A stretch of 44,832 nucleotides of DNA from Nemertoderma westbladi (GCA_032718475.1 JAUCBJ010008304.1:1-44832), one strand, 5' to 3'; positions 21,708 to 32,220 are shown, counted from the stretch's first letter. Numbers and translations are program-made. The notes: generated by a model from the letters alone, not told the origin.

Positions 21708-22545
21708 GTTAGGTTAGCGTATAGTGTAATATTGTAAAAAAGTAACATAAAGGACCCCCTTGGAAATTAGCTGCAAATCTTTAGAGGTAAACCTATATGT
21801 TATGTTGGACAATACCTTTATACCGGTACATTGTTTGGTGTATTTGTTACTGTTTTTACATAATGTATAAATAAATCTATCTATCTAAATAACTATAAAA
21901 TGTTTTACTTTGTATAACTAGTGCACAAAAGTATTAAACTCAATCCTATTATTTATCCCGACGTTGTAAATAACTACAACAAAGTAATTTTTAAAATAGT
22001 ACACATATAAATTAGTAACGAGAGTCAGCTCTCACCGTGCTGTGTTACACACCACATGTCACATGGCACTATAATATATACCGGTACGCAGATTATATGT
22101 CTGTCTAAAGTGCTTTAATATAGATTATAGTCTATGTCTGCTTTTATTGTAAGTCGCTATTCTTTAAAGAGTTACTTCAAAGTTTTTAAAACTAGAGTGA
22201 AAGAGGTTAAATTGTTTACATTTAAACGTTTTATGAGATAATATTGAAATTTACGTGAATGTTGTACACTGTACAGTTGTACGTTACTATACCAACAGTT
22301 ACATCAATCAGCAAATCAGTTCTACAGATATGTGTGTCATGTCAGCAGAACAAAATAAAAATATACCTGTAGTAATTCTAAAAGAAAGTGAAATAGAACA
22401 ATAGTTATATGCTCTAGAGAAACGGTGCAATATGAAACAAACTACAACAGCGTGAAATGGATCATAGTTCCGCGTCTACTAACGCATGAACTGTCTCCTC
22501 CATGAATGGCTTACTACCAATCTAACTACTAAATAAAATTCACCG
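21708..22545. other. Non-coding intronic region
   Basis: AT-rich. Two TACCGGTA palindromes at 21821 and 22079. No exon was recognised. Confidence 0.4.
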
Positions 22546-22615
22546 GAAAGCAGGATTGAACTCGGTACCTAGAGATTTTAAGTCCAACGCTCTACCAACT
22601 TCGCTACTGCGCCAT
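22546..22615 (-). other. tRNA-derived sequence (SINE head or tRNA pseudogene)
   Basis: On the minus strand it reads GGCGCAGTAGCGAAGTTGGT, then AGAGCG, an anticodon-like loop CTTAAAA, and the B-box match GAGTTCAATCC. A-box (TAGCGAAGTTGG) and B-box spacing is tRNA-like, but the anticodon stem pairs at only three positions and the acceptor stem is not complementary. A CAA-rich stretch follows at 22650-22700. It is a degenerate Lys- or Leu-like tRNA relic; not a functional tRNA. Confidence 0.6.
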
Positions 22616-23635
22616 ATGAAGCCTTATAAGACCAAAATCTAACGAGAAATTAACAACAACACAACACCCACAACAATAACAACAACAATAGCAACACCGG
22701 AGTGAATACTAGTGGTCTCGCTTTGCGGACCTAACAAAATGAGTGTCAAAACACATCCGCGAATAATACCACACTGATTCAGTCTAATGACGCTCTATAT
22801 ATGCGAGTCAATAACATCAATGGGTTTAAACGCTACCGGTACAGCTGACTACCGCTGCCGACAACGGCAAATATGAAAATGTAACCTGAGATCGTGACTC
22901 CCGTTTATTGTTTTGGTTAGAATAACCTTCCGCTATATCCTGTTCCTTTCTCTCAATTGATAATTAACATTGATTAACTTGAATAGTGGTTGTCGGCTGA
23001 CGGTTGTCGGTTGTCGGCGTAGCGTTTACACCCGCCATTAATATCTTTGGACTTAGCGCGTTGAAATGTATTAAGAAATGCTATCAGTTTGTCTGAAGTT
23101 TTTTTATGACTAAATGTAAGTTCATATGAGATAGGCTCCTTATATGATATGTAAAAAAGAGACACCACACCCTTATTGGGCCTAGGCTGGTTATCGGTAC
23201 ACCAAGTACAGTAGACCACCACTTACTTTTATTTCACTAATATGCGATATTTAGCTTTTTTTACCGATGCAACGTACAACAACTGTACACCACAACCACC
23301 ACTACTGTACATAACACAGTGTAGTGGCATTTATTGTTTAACATTTAATTTTTTAAATGATATGATTAGTGATTTGTGAATGATAGATTATGATTTTACA
23401 TAATATGAAGTCTTTCATTAATGAAAATTTTCAATTTTTGAACAAAATTACATACATACATAGCCGTAATCTAACACATGAAATAATAACATTAAGTTCT
23501 TGTCTCTTGTAAAAATCGCCTCGCATTGTTATCTTATCAAGTGACATTAACCTTAGTATATATCATAATCTGAATTATATTTACAAACGCTCTACAGGAT
23601 AAGTAATCTATATATGAATTTGTGTTTAGTCTAAC
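22616..23635. other. Non-coding intronic region
   Basis: CAA-rich microsatellite about 22648-22695, TACCGGTA at 22834, short TGTCGGCTGACGG-type repeats at 22988-23018. No coding exon was recognised up to the aminopeptidase exon. Confidence 0.4.
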
Positions 23636-23728
23636 CTTTTAATGTCCAAGTATAATGCACTAGACTGTTGAATGCACTTCGTTACACCGAAATTACAAGC
23701 CGTTGATATTGCCAATTCTTGAAAACTC
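23636..23728 (-). CDS. M1 aminopeptidase short coding exon (STACNFGV)
   Basis: A 93-nt exon found by following phase and homology. The acceptor TTTTAG| has its AG at 23730-23729 and the donor AG|GTTAGA its GT at 23635-23634. Joined to the upstream AG it reads SFQELAISTACNFGVTKCIQ and ends LYLDIK. STAC..GV..C is the conserved segment between the LGW and VYC motifs in M1 aminopeptidases, exactly what is missing between exons A and C. The next exon lies 10,918 bp away, across an intron that contains the sphingomyelin synthase gene. Confidence 0.8.
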
Positions 23729-24104
23729 CTAAAACAAATATTTATGTTTATGGCCTATGGCCTATTTGCTTTATAGTTTATAGCTATTTACTATCTATCT
23801 ATTGCTAGACATATACTATTTACTTTATAGCTATTTAGCTATTGCTACACTATTTACTGTATAACTTTTATAGATTTTTAGCGGAAGGTAACTGAGGATG
23901 TCTGTGATATCTCCAGATTAAACTTCTATTTCCCGCCCATAAGTAGCTCTTTCATCATTTTTTATTCAAATTCGGCACCTTTTAATGAAAGTTTATGGAA
24001 GATTTATATAACAAACTTTATACCTTTGTGGTAGAGTGGTAGGGTCACCACTTGACATGCGGGTGGTGAATTATCACGGCAACCAAATTTAGTTGTTACT
24101 ACTA
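23729..24104. other. Low-complexity intronic sequence and retrotransposon 3' end
   Basis: TATAGCTATTTA-type degenerate repeats at 23770-23880, then the probable 3' untranslated part of the minus-strand retrotransposon, ending in an ACTACTACT-like tail near 24095. Confidence 0.4.
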
Positions 24105-24109
24105 CTGTA

Positions 24110-24234
24110 CTAGGTCGAGCGAACTCGGACAGTGGAAATGAGATCCTTCCAGGCTTCCCGATTCTCCAACTACTACTAGGTCGAGCGAACTCGGACAGTG
24201 GAAATGAGATCCTTCCAGGCTTCCCGATTCTCCA
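24110..24234. repeat. 59-bp exact tandem duplication in the retrotransposon tail
   Basis: 24110-24168 and 24176-24234 are identical with a 7-base spacer (period 66). It duplicates the codons for ENREAWKDL to RVRST at the end of the reverse transcriptase tail, and thereby extends a spurious open frame. Confidence 0.9.
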
Positions 24235-24728
24235 TAGTTGTCGCAATTTCGTTTCTCCCAAGTTCAGTATCCCTTTCAAGTTGATCTATATATGTTATAA
24301 CCGGTCGTCTACTGGTACGCTTTTCATGTGTTGGTTTGCAGAAAAGTAGATCTTGTATGACCTCATGTTTACTTCGCCAGCAGTGCCCTCTGAATCTTAA
24401 TCTGCGTTCACGGAGGGTGGTTGATACTGGTGGTATTGTACCATAAAGCTCGGCGTTTGTCATGTGTTGTCTGCAGCTGATGTATAGGGCTGCCCTTAGT
24501 AGTCTTGTGTAGCAACCATCAATTCGTTGTTCAAGTGATTTAGTCAGTGTCCAGGTCTCACCCCCGTATAAAAATAGACTTTCCACTGTGGCTCGAAAGA
24601 ACATAGTCTTCAGGTGCCTGGAGAGATCTGATTTCCAGATGGTATCCATTTTTGATAGAGCTACCCAAGCCTTTGCTTTCCTAACTTCTATATACTTTTT
24701 GCTACTCTCTATCCATGATCCAAGGTAC

Positions 24729-25501
24729 GGTAGGAATAGTTGGGGGGCCCCCATAACGTGATTACCGGGATATTCAGCCATGACCGGGATAATTTTGATA
24801 AAAATGGTAAGACAGTTGGGATTGCAAATAACTACACACAGTACAAACCGGGATAATTTATTAGTGAAGATTTACATGATAATAGCTTTGATATTACAGT
24901 AGAATAAATTGAATTAAGATTGGACAAATTCAATGTTTTTACTTTGGTAACGCAGTCTTTATTAATCAATCAATGTACTTTACTATACTGTAGGCCATTA
25001 TTTTATTTATTATTGTATGGTCGTTATTTAATTATGTGTTCAAAAATAGGTCAAATAAAAAATATAGGGAATATTGATAGCTATAATGATAATTAATGCA
25101 AACAAGCACAAATCTTATACGATGTCTACAAATCGAAATATGAAATCGCATGAAATTTGAAATTCAAATGTTTTTACGTATTTGGAATCCTTGCACGGCC
25201 AGCTTTCTAACTGTACCAAGAAATCACTAAGATTAAAGAATAACTGCAGTGTAACTTGTCCAATATCGACGGAGTCACCTTTTTAAAACGCTTGTAGCTA
25301 AAGAATGAGCAAAAATAACAATCATGACTCTCTCACCACCCAGCAGGGCGTGAAACTGTTTCTCTTCTATTTAAAATTATATGCAATTTCATTAACATAT
25401 ACTAAATAGGCGTATTATACAGTATATAAGTACAGGAGCGGGACATTTTCACACAACAATACTTGGTTACCGGGATTTTTGAAGAATTTCCTACCCTGAA
25501 A
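24729..25501. mobile_element. Nested 773-bp non-autonomous DNA transposon, hAT-like
   Basis: Flanked by the 8-bp direct repeat CAAGGTAC (24721-24728, 25502-25509). The left end starts GGTAGGAATAG and the right end, read inverted, CAGGGTAGGAAATTC, so the ends share GGTAGGAA. ACCGGGATA-type subterminal repeats occur near 24757, 24782, 24848 and 25469. An 8-bp duplication and CAGGG ends are hAT features; the left end seems to have lost its first bases. No transposase. Confidence 0.65.
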
Positions 25502-25792
25502 CAAGGTACTGGAAGTCGTCAACCTTCCTTAGTTGATTCGTATCAATTGTTGTCAAGTTTCCATTAATATTACAAGTCATGAATTCGGTCTTGGTAGCAT
25601 TTATATGCAATCCAACCTCCTTAGCAGCCCTCTCCACTTTATTTAGTAGAAGCTGTGCATCTGCTAGCGTATTAGAGAGCAGGGCGATGCCATCCGCAAA
25701 GTCGGTGTCTGTGACTGTAGTTGCCGGATATCTACTACTTCTGCGTTCTTGTAATGTGAATACTTACAGTATTTTTTTAAATATTCCAAAAT

Positions 25793-26640
25793 GACCTTTC
25801 ATTCGGCCACCATATTGCAACGATCGTGAAAAAAGCAAACCGAACTCTTGGATTAATATATCGGACATTCAAGCACCTGGATGGGGATATCTTCATCAGT
25901 CTCTACAAAGCCCTCGTACGACCAACACTGGAGTATGCCTCCACCGTCTGGTCGCCACATCGGATCGGAGAGACACGGCTGATTGAATCAGTCCAACGGC
26001 GAGCTACTCGGTTAGTAGCCAACCTGCGAGACACACCGTACCCTCTTCGCTTGCGGCAACTGGGCCTCCCGACCCTCGAGTATCGTCGCCACCGCGCTGA
26101 CCTCGTCCAGGTCTATCGGTATCTGTCGGGTCTTGAGTCAGTCGACCATCTATTTACTCTCTCCTCCAGCAGTACTCGCCTCGCGGCCATTCCCTAAAAC
26201 TCCAGAAACCACGTGCGAGATTACTCCAACGGAACTCTACCTTCCACTTCCGGGTCATTGACCCATGGAATGCACTGACCGATAATATAGTCACCTCACC
26301 CTCGCTAAACACCTTCAAATCCAGCCTGAACACTCATTATAAACATTTACCCCTGAAATTCACCCCCTCGTGGTGGAACCTCACATAATCCACTTATTAC
26401 CTGCATTAATAATCACCAACTTTTATTCATCACATTAACGTTGTTTTATCTATCATATATTTTAAAATTTTTTAATTACAACACCAACTTTCATTCGTTG
26501 TTTTATCATATGTTTTTAAATTTTCAATTACAGCACCAACTATGTTCTATCATATATTTTTAAATTTTTAATTACAACACCAACTTTCATTCGTTGTTTT
26601 ATCATATATTTTTTATATTTTTAATTAATTTTATTTCATT
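25793..26640 (+). mobile_element. 5'-truncated jockey/CR1-like non-LTR retrotransposon, C-terminal reverse transcriptase tail
   Basis: From 25793 the plus strand reads DLSFGHHIATIVKKANRTLG, then ALVRPTLEYASTVWSP, ESVQRRATRLV and YRRHRADLVQVYRYL, the typical C-terminal part of jockey-type polymerases. A frameshift near 26190 ends the first frame; the tail continues in another frame as GHSLKLQKPRARLLQRNSTF, FRVIDPWNALTDN and TFKSSLNTH to a stop near 26386. The 3' untranslated region ends in a tandem repeat. Dead copy, opposite in orientation to the neighbouring fragment. Confidence 0.85.
26412..26625. repeat. About 55-60-bp imperfect tandem repeat, retrotransposon 3' end
   Basis: Three to four copies containing ACAACACCAACTTTCATTCG, TTGTTTTATCATATAT and an A/T-rich spacer. 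Adjacent to the reverse transcriptase tail, so likely its 3' untranslated repeat. Confidence 0.75.
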
Positions 26641-26900
26641 TTTTAACAAACCTTTTTTACAAACGAGGTTTTAAATAATCTCTATGAATTCAAAGATACA
26701 GTCGGGGTCTCAAAGTGCATCTGTTCTTTGAGAATTTCTCAAAGAACTAAAAGTGTCTCAAATTTCTAAAAGTGGTCCAAGAAAATAACAAAGTGTCCTC
26801 AAAGATTTCAAAGATTTCAAAGTAGTACTGTCTGTCATTTCATTCAGTCCTGCCTGAAGCTGGCTATGGTATGGGGTATATTAACTCTGACTATAGGGTA

Positions 26901-27266
26901 AAATATAAGTAATAAAAACCTCTACGAAACAATAAAGATGCCTCCAAAAAATACTGCAGTAATAAATATTTGTTACTGAAAGTAAGAATTAAACTTACTG
27001 CAGTAATAAATAATTGTCTTTTTCTGCAGTAACAAATAATTTGTTACTGCAGTATAAATTTTTATTCAATTATTTATTAATATTGATTACTGCAGTATAG
27101 ATTTTTATTCAATTATTTATTAATTTATTAATATTGATTATTGCAGTAATAAATATTTGTTACTGCAGTAATTGTTATATGTTACTGCAGTAACTAATAT
27201 TTAATACAGCAGCATTTTTTGTAGGTATTTTTATTGTTTCATAGAGGATTTTATTAATTTATATTT
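26901..27266. mobile_element. MITE with about 68-bp terminal inverted repeats and internal TTACTGCAGTAA palindromes
   Basis: 26901-26970 and 27197-27266 are imperfect inverted repeats (for example CCTCTACGAAACAATAAA versus, inverted, CCTCTATGAAACAATAAA). Between them TGCAGTA occurs about eight times, often as the palindrome TTACTGCAGTAA. No coding capacity; target duplication not clear. Confidence 0.75.
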
Positions 27267-29040
27267 GGACTCTTTAGAGACGCCATAATTGCGGGCTATC
27301 GGAATATGTTGGTATTTGTGTCATAGACAGTTTGTCTGTTGCCCTATCTATATTAATGTATAGTGCTAAAACTGTACAGTTTAAATTTGTTTAGCCCACG
27401 TGAACGCTGAATACCTTTACCAATGCATTTCAATGGTCAACCAGCCATACTTTTCCGCACTGTAAATTGTGTTATACAAAGTAAAGAATAACGATAGAGG
27501 CAGGAATAAAGATAAATGATTCAAGCGCACTAATTGGCTGTTCCCATAGATGTTTTAGGCATTGTTGGTGCGCAATGCAGAGTCATGCAATGGTCAGAGC
27601 GACCGCCCAGTCTGCCAAAATCTATTATGTATTCAAATGGTACCACAAGCCAAGCAAAGCATGTGACAGTTCTTTCCGACTCTGCACCTGTTTGTTTGAA
27701 GGTCGCCGACCGTGGGTCGCTACTCACTAGCTGTGATTGATAGTTTAAACTGGGTGCCGCTTTGCCAGAAGGCGGTACACATCAATTGAATATAAGGCAA
27801 ACATTTAAATTATGCTCAAATATAAACGGCAGCGGCAGGGGATATTTTAATATCTCTATTAAGCTAAAACAACACAAGATTGTAGCCGTTCTATCTTAAT
27901 TGAAAGTCGAAAGCCTTCGCGTTTCTCGCGCTCTCGTCAACATAGTTATCATATTAATTAAACAGTAAAGGTATCTTCATGTATAACGAAACTGTTTCCT
28001 ATCTAGAACATGTTCAGAAGGCCAGAGCCTTTTATTTTAAACTTTGGTGTGGAGTAAGTAAATACTCCTCCTCTTCTGCCATTCTGAAATCAATCGATAA
28101 CATCGATAATCCTGATTGTGACATCCAGCTGGATGCTCTATCTGGTTTTCGTCGCCATGCGTGCAGCTGCACTGATGCTCTCAAATGGGTGTCATCACCT
28201 ATTCTGTACCAAAAGTACTTGCTGGAAGGCAACTGCGGACTGCGTTTGTTGGTTATGCAATAATCCCGCCCCATACAAACTCCACTACAAAGTCTGTCCC
28301 AGTATCCCCCCACTTAGAACAGATCTCCAAAGGGCCCTCTTCCTCCACACTTTAGAAAATTCAAAATAACCTATAGTTATAATATATGTCTAATATTATA
28401 ATTACTATCCAACCCAACTGCCATGTCTCTTTTACTTTAATTAACTTTATTATACCATTTATAAACCTCTGTGTATCTTAACAATAGTAATAATAATAAT
28501 ATAACCTACCCATATCTATAAATATAACTTTATTATCCAATTATCATCTGTTCCTGCTACTACCGATTTTACTCTCTAGAAATTACTGCATGCTGCATGT
28601 ACCAGGTACCTCTATTTTATTGGTTACGATAACCTATTTTATTTGTTATTGCTGTATGTACTCTCTACTTTTAATGGTGCGATTATTAATTAATTATAAT
28701 TTTATGTTAATTTAATATTCCTTATGCATTGGAAATTAAGAATCATAGTTCATTTATATAAATATAAATATAATTTGAAACATAGCAATTTCAACCCTAT
28801 ATCTATGTCTAGCTAAATTCAGAATGTCATATTTTGAGTTAAGATTTTCAATAAGTAATTTAAAATATATATACTTATATTTAATTCATAATACAGAAGC
28901 TCAGATTATATTTCATTAGAAACATTGTGTTTTAGGATTCAAAGAAAATATCAATAAAGTTTCTTGTGAAACAGCATGGTGTTCAAAGATGTATCATTGT
29001 TCTCTGGATGCTATTGATTTATTTAATAAAAACAAATTAT
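27267..29040. other. Non-coding intronic region with unassigned open frames
   Basis: Part of the 5.7-kb aminopeptidase intron. Open frames at 27534-27740 (both strands) and 27979-28369 (plus, two overlapping frames) look more protein-like than the surroundings, but I do not recognise them and they lack splice context; possibly old transposon pieces. The remainder is AT-rich. Confidence 0.35.
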
Positions 29041-29340
29041 ACTATATACTAACTATAGTAACTATATACTAACTATAGTAACTATATACTAACTATAGTA
29101 ACTATATACTAACTATAGTAACTATATACTAACTATAGTAACTATATACTAACTATAGTAACTATATACTAACTATAGTAACTATATACTAACTATAGTA
29201 ACTATATACTAACTATAGTAACTATATACTAACTATAGTAACTATATACTAACTATAGTAACTATATACTAACTATAGTAACTATATACTAACTATAGTA
29301 ACTATATACTAACTATAGTAACTATATACTAACTATACTA
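29041..29340. repeat. 20-bp minisatellite, 15 units
   Basis: ACTATATACTAACTATAGTA repeated 15 times with essentially no divergence; the last unit has one change (ACTATACTA). It lies 77 bases below the aminopeptidase exon at 29417, inside the downstream intron. Confidence 0.95.
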
Positions 29341-29416
29341 ACTATATTGTTTAAAAAAAATTATCACCGTAGACTTACTACTTTACTAATATTAAATTAG
29401 CCAAATTAGACAAAAC

Positions 29417-29659
29417 CTTTTAATATGATCTGAAGATAAATTCTGCCATCCTAATTCGTCGTACCATCTTTTAACCAAATGACCGACAAAAGCTGTCCTA
29501 TCCTGTCGAAATAGTTCGAAATCGTGCAGATCGCTATTCTCAACGACTTGCCAAACCAAAATCAGACGTTCAATGTACAAATTAAGTATTTCAAGGGTTT
29601 CTTCCGTAGCAATATAGTTGAATAGTTCGAGAAACTGGATAATCGATTTTTCGTAAAAC
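29417..29659 (-). CDS. M1 aminopeptidase, first exon visible in the window (partial gene)
   Basis: A 243-nt exon: acceptor TTTTTCCAAG| (AG 29661-29660), donor AG|GTTTTG (GT 29416-29415, weaker than the others). It begins with one base of a split codon and reads FYEKSIIQFLELFNYI, then LILVWQVVENSDLHDF, FELFRQDRTAFVG and WYDELGWQNLSSDHIK. DELGW followed by a helix leading to STAC is the M1 C-terminal domain order. M1 enzymes are zinc exopeptidases that remove N-terminal residues; the C-terminal domain caps the substrate chamber. Upstream exons with the HEXXH site must lie above 44,832 if the gene is intact, because everything between here and the window edge is tandem repeat or shows no exon. 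Alternatively it is a 5'-truncated duplicate. Confidence 0.8.
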
Positions 29660-29833
29660 CTTGGAAAAAAAGAAAATAAATTAATTTAATATTTATTATC
29701 CAAACCATTCCACTTATTAATCCACCCCCTGTGTGACTTGTTTAACGTGTGGGGCGAGTCAGAAACGTGAGCCATCAGCGAGCGGTTATAATTATACTCG
29801 GGCCGTTTACAGAAATGCCGGTGTGTGCGTCAG

Positions 29834-31731
29834 AAGCCAGCATTGACAAAAGCCAACATTGTCGGAAGGCAACAATGTTGGAAGCCAACATTGTCGGAAG
29901 CCAACATTGTCGGAAGGCAACAATGTTGGAAGCCAACATAGTCGGAAGCCAACATTGTTGGAAGCCCACATAGTCGGAAGGCAACAATGTTGGAAGCCAA
30001 CATAGTCGGAAGCCAACATTGTTGGAAGCCCACATAGTCGAGAGCCAACATAGTCGGAAGCCAACATTGTCGAAAGCCAACATAGTCGGAAGCCAACATT
30101 GTTGGAAGCCAACATAGTCGGAAGCCAACATAGTCGGAAGCCAACATTGTTGGAAGCCAACATTGTGCAAGCCAACATAGTCGAAAGCCAACATTGTTGG
30201 AAGCCAACATAGTCGGAAGCGAACATAGTCGAAAGCCAACATTGTTGGAAGCCAACATTGTCGGAAGCCAACATAGTCGGAAGCAAACATAGTCGGAAGC
30301 CAACATTGTTGGAAGCCAACAAAGTCGGAAGCCAACATAGTCGGAAGCCAACATTGTCGGAAGCCAACATTGTTGGATCCATCATTGCCGGAAGCCAAAA
30401 TTGTCGCAAGCCAACATAGTCGGAAGCCAACATTGTTGGAAGCCAACATTGTTGGAAGCCAACATTGTTGGAAGCCAACATTGTCGGAAGCCAACATTGT
30501 CGGAAGCCAACATTATCGCAAGCCAACATAGTCGGAAGCCAACATTGTTGGAAGCCAACATAGTCGGAAGCCAACATAGTCGGAAGCCAACATTGTCGGA
30601 AGCCAACATTGTCGCATGCCAACATAGTCAGAAGCCAACATTGTTGGAAGCCAACATTGTGCAAGCCAACATAGTCGGAAGCCAACATTGTTGGAAGCCA
30701 ACTTTCTCGGAAGCCAACATTGTTGGAAGCCAACATTGTTGGAAGCCAACATTGTTGGAAGCCAACATTGTTGGACGCCAACATAGTCAGAAGCCAACAT
30801 TGTCGGAAGCCAACATTGTTGGAAGCGAACATTGTCGGAAGCCAACATTATCGTAAGCCAACATAGTCGGAAGCCAACATTGTGGAAGCCAACATTGTTG
30901 GAAGCCAACATTGTTGGAAGTCAACATTGTTGGAAGCCAACATTGTTGGAAGCCAACTGTGTTGGAAGCCAACATTGTTGGAAGCCAACATTGTTGGAAG
31001 CCAACATTGTTGGAGGCCAACATTGTCGGAAGCCAACATTGGTGGAAGCCAACATTGTCGGAAGCCAACTGTGTTGGTAGCCAACATTGTTGAAAGCCAA
31101 CATTATCGGAAGCCAACATTGTCGCAAGCCAACGTAGTTGGAAGCCAACATTGTTGGAAGTCAACATTGTCTGAAGCCAACATTGTTGGAAGCCAACATT
31201 GTTGGAAGCCAACTGTGTTGGAAGCCAACATAGTCGGAAGCCAATATTGTTGGAAGGCAACTTTGTTAGAAGCCAACATTGTTAGAAGCCAACTGTGTTG
31301 GGAGCCAACATTGTTGGAAGCCAACATTGTGCAAGCTAACATTGTTGGAAGCCAACATTGTGCAAGCCAACATAGTCGGAAGCCAACATTGTTGGAAGCC
31401 AACTTTGTTAGAAGCCAACATTGTGCAAGCCAACATAGTCGGAAGCCAACATTGTTAGAAGCCAACTGTGTTGGAAGCCAACATTGTTGGAAGCCAAATG
31501 TGTTGGAAGCCAACATTGTTGGAAGCCAACATTGTGCAAGCCAACATTGTCGGAAGCCAACATTGTGCAAGTCATCATAGTCGGAAGCCAACATTGTTGA
31601 TAGTAAGAATGTGTTGGCAAGCTGTAATTCCTTCCTATAATGAGTTGGAAGCTAGTTGGAAGCCAACATTGTTGTAAGCCAACATTGTTGTAAGCCAACA
31701 TTGTTGGAAGCCAACATTGTCGGAAGCCAAT
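29834..31731. repeat. 16-bp palindromic minisatellite, about 119 units
   Basis: Unit GGAAGCCAACATTGTT, alternating with variants ending ATTGTC, ATAGTC or CTGTGTT, plus shorter GTGCAAGCC junctions. Adjacent units create CCAACA-T-TGTTGG, a near-palindrome. Because 16 is not a multiple of three, three units (48 bp) return to frame and several frames stay open on both strands; the resulting long open frames (MLASNNVGFQQCW-type) are by-products. It lies 175 bases above the aminopeptidase exon, in the upstream intron. Confidence 0.95.
31602..31641 (+). mobile_element. 40-bp terminal-only derivative of the foldback element inside the 16-bp array
   Basis: AGTAAGAATGTGTTGGCAAG continuing to GCTGTA matches one terminus of the foldback at 6614-7203 (7203-7179 read on the minus strand) with one mismatch over 25 bases. 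It is followed almost directly by TTCCTATAAT, the other terminus of that element (6623-6614 on the minus strand read as its inverted copy, also 7139-7148). The roughly 540-bp interior is missing. Confidence 0.6.
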
Positions 31732-32220
31732 AACTATACTTTCTAACCCGACAGACGGGCATTTAAGGGTGGCCCAGATATTCATAATTGTAGTAGTTTG
31801 ATGTCGGCTTACCGTTCTGATGCAATTAATATTTAATTCAATAGCAACCTACCAAACAGAGTGAGATAGAGTGAGAAACAGAGAGTACATATAATATAGA
31901 ATAAATATTACTTATATATAATTATGTTTTCAATATTTTTCTACTGTCACCGGTTTTTCCACAAAAATTTGTTTATTAATGTTATTAATTTTACATCCGA
32001 TAAGTACTTAGTGAACCTCTAGGCTTTATTGGTAGAAATTTATTTGTAAAATCATTTGTTTACAAACAAGATATTAATAGTTTGAGGATTTTTTGCGGAT
32101 GCAAAGAAATAATATACAGTATAACAAGTTGATATTCTTGTTTGATAATATTTGTTTAATTTTTTAGCAGGTAGGGCACGGTTGAAATGAAAATGACAAG
32201 ATTTGCATATCACTACAGTT
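31732..32220. other. Spacer between the two long arrays
   Basis: 489 bp, AT-rich. One good splice-donor-like site on the minus strand (ACG|GTAAGC near 31813) has no convincing exon in front of it. No aminopeptidase exon was found here. Confidence 0.4.

Larger units (their letters stand above)
24105..25750 (-). mobile_element. Non-LTR retrotransposon fragment with reverse transcriptase, split by a nested insertion
   Basis: Minus strand 25748-25502 encodes part of the reverse transcriptase palm: DTDFADGIALLSNTLADAQ, then KVDDFQYL. The catalytic YADD box reads FADG, so one catalytic Asp is lost. A 773-bp insertion (24729-25501) interrupts it, and 24728-24176 continues GSWIESSKKYIEVRKAKAW through LRERRLRFRGHCWRSKHE to ENREAWKDL. 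The parts join at DDFQYL-GSWI. No endonuclease is present upstream, so it is 5'-truncated. It is related to, but distinct from, the element at 6-8.7 kb. Confidence 0.85.

Noticed and set aside
24023-24090. tRNA-Val-like sequence (TGGTAGAGTGGTAGGGTC, loop with GAC)
   Set aside because: There is an A-box resemblance but no B box and no stems; more likely the 3' end of the neighbouring retrotransposon.
27979-28369. Overlapping 94- and 83-codon plus-strand frames
   Set aside because: Not recognised, frames overlap, and no flanking splice or promoter evidence; noted as unassigned instead.
29775-31785. Many overlapping open frames on both strands over the 16-bp array
   Set aside because: Periodic by-products: three units of 16 bp return to frame. 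Opposite strands and several frames are open at once, which no real gene explains.
31800-31830. Strong donor-like ACG|GTAAGC on the minus strand as the end of an upstream aminopeptidase exon
   Set aside because: The sequence before it has in-frame stops in the phase required by the next exon and no similarity to the family.
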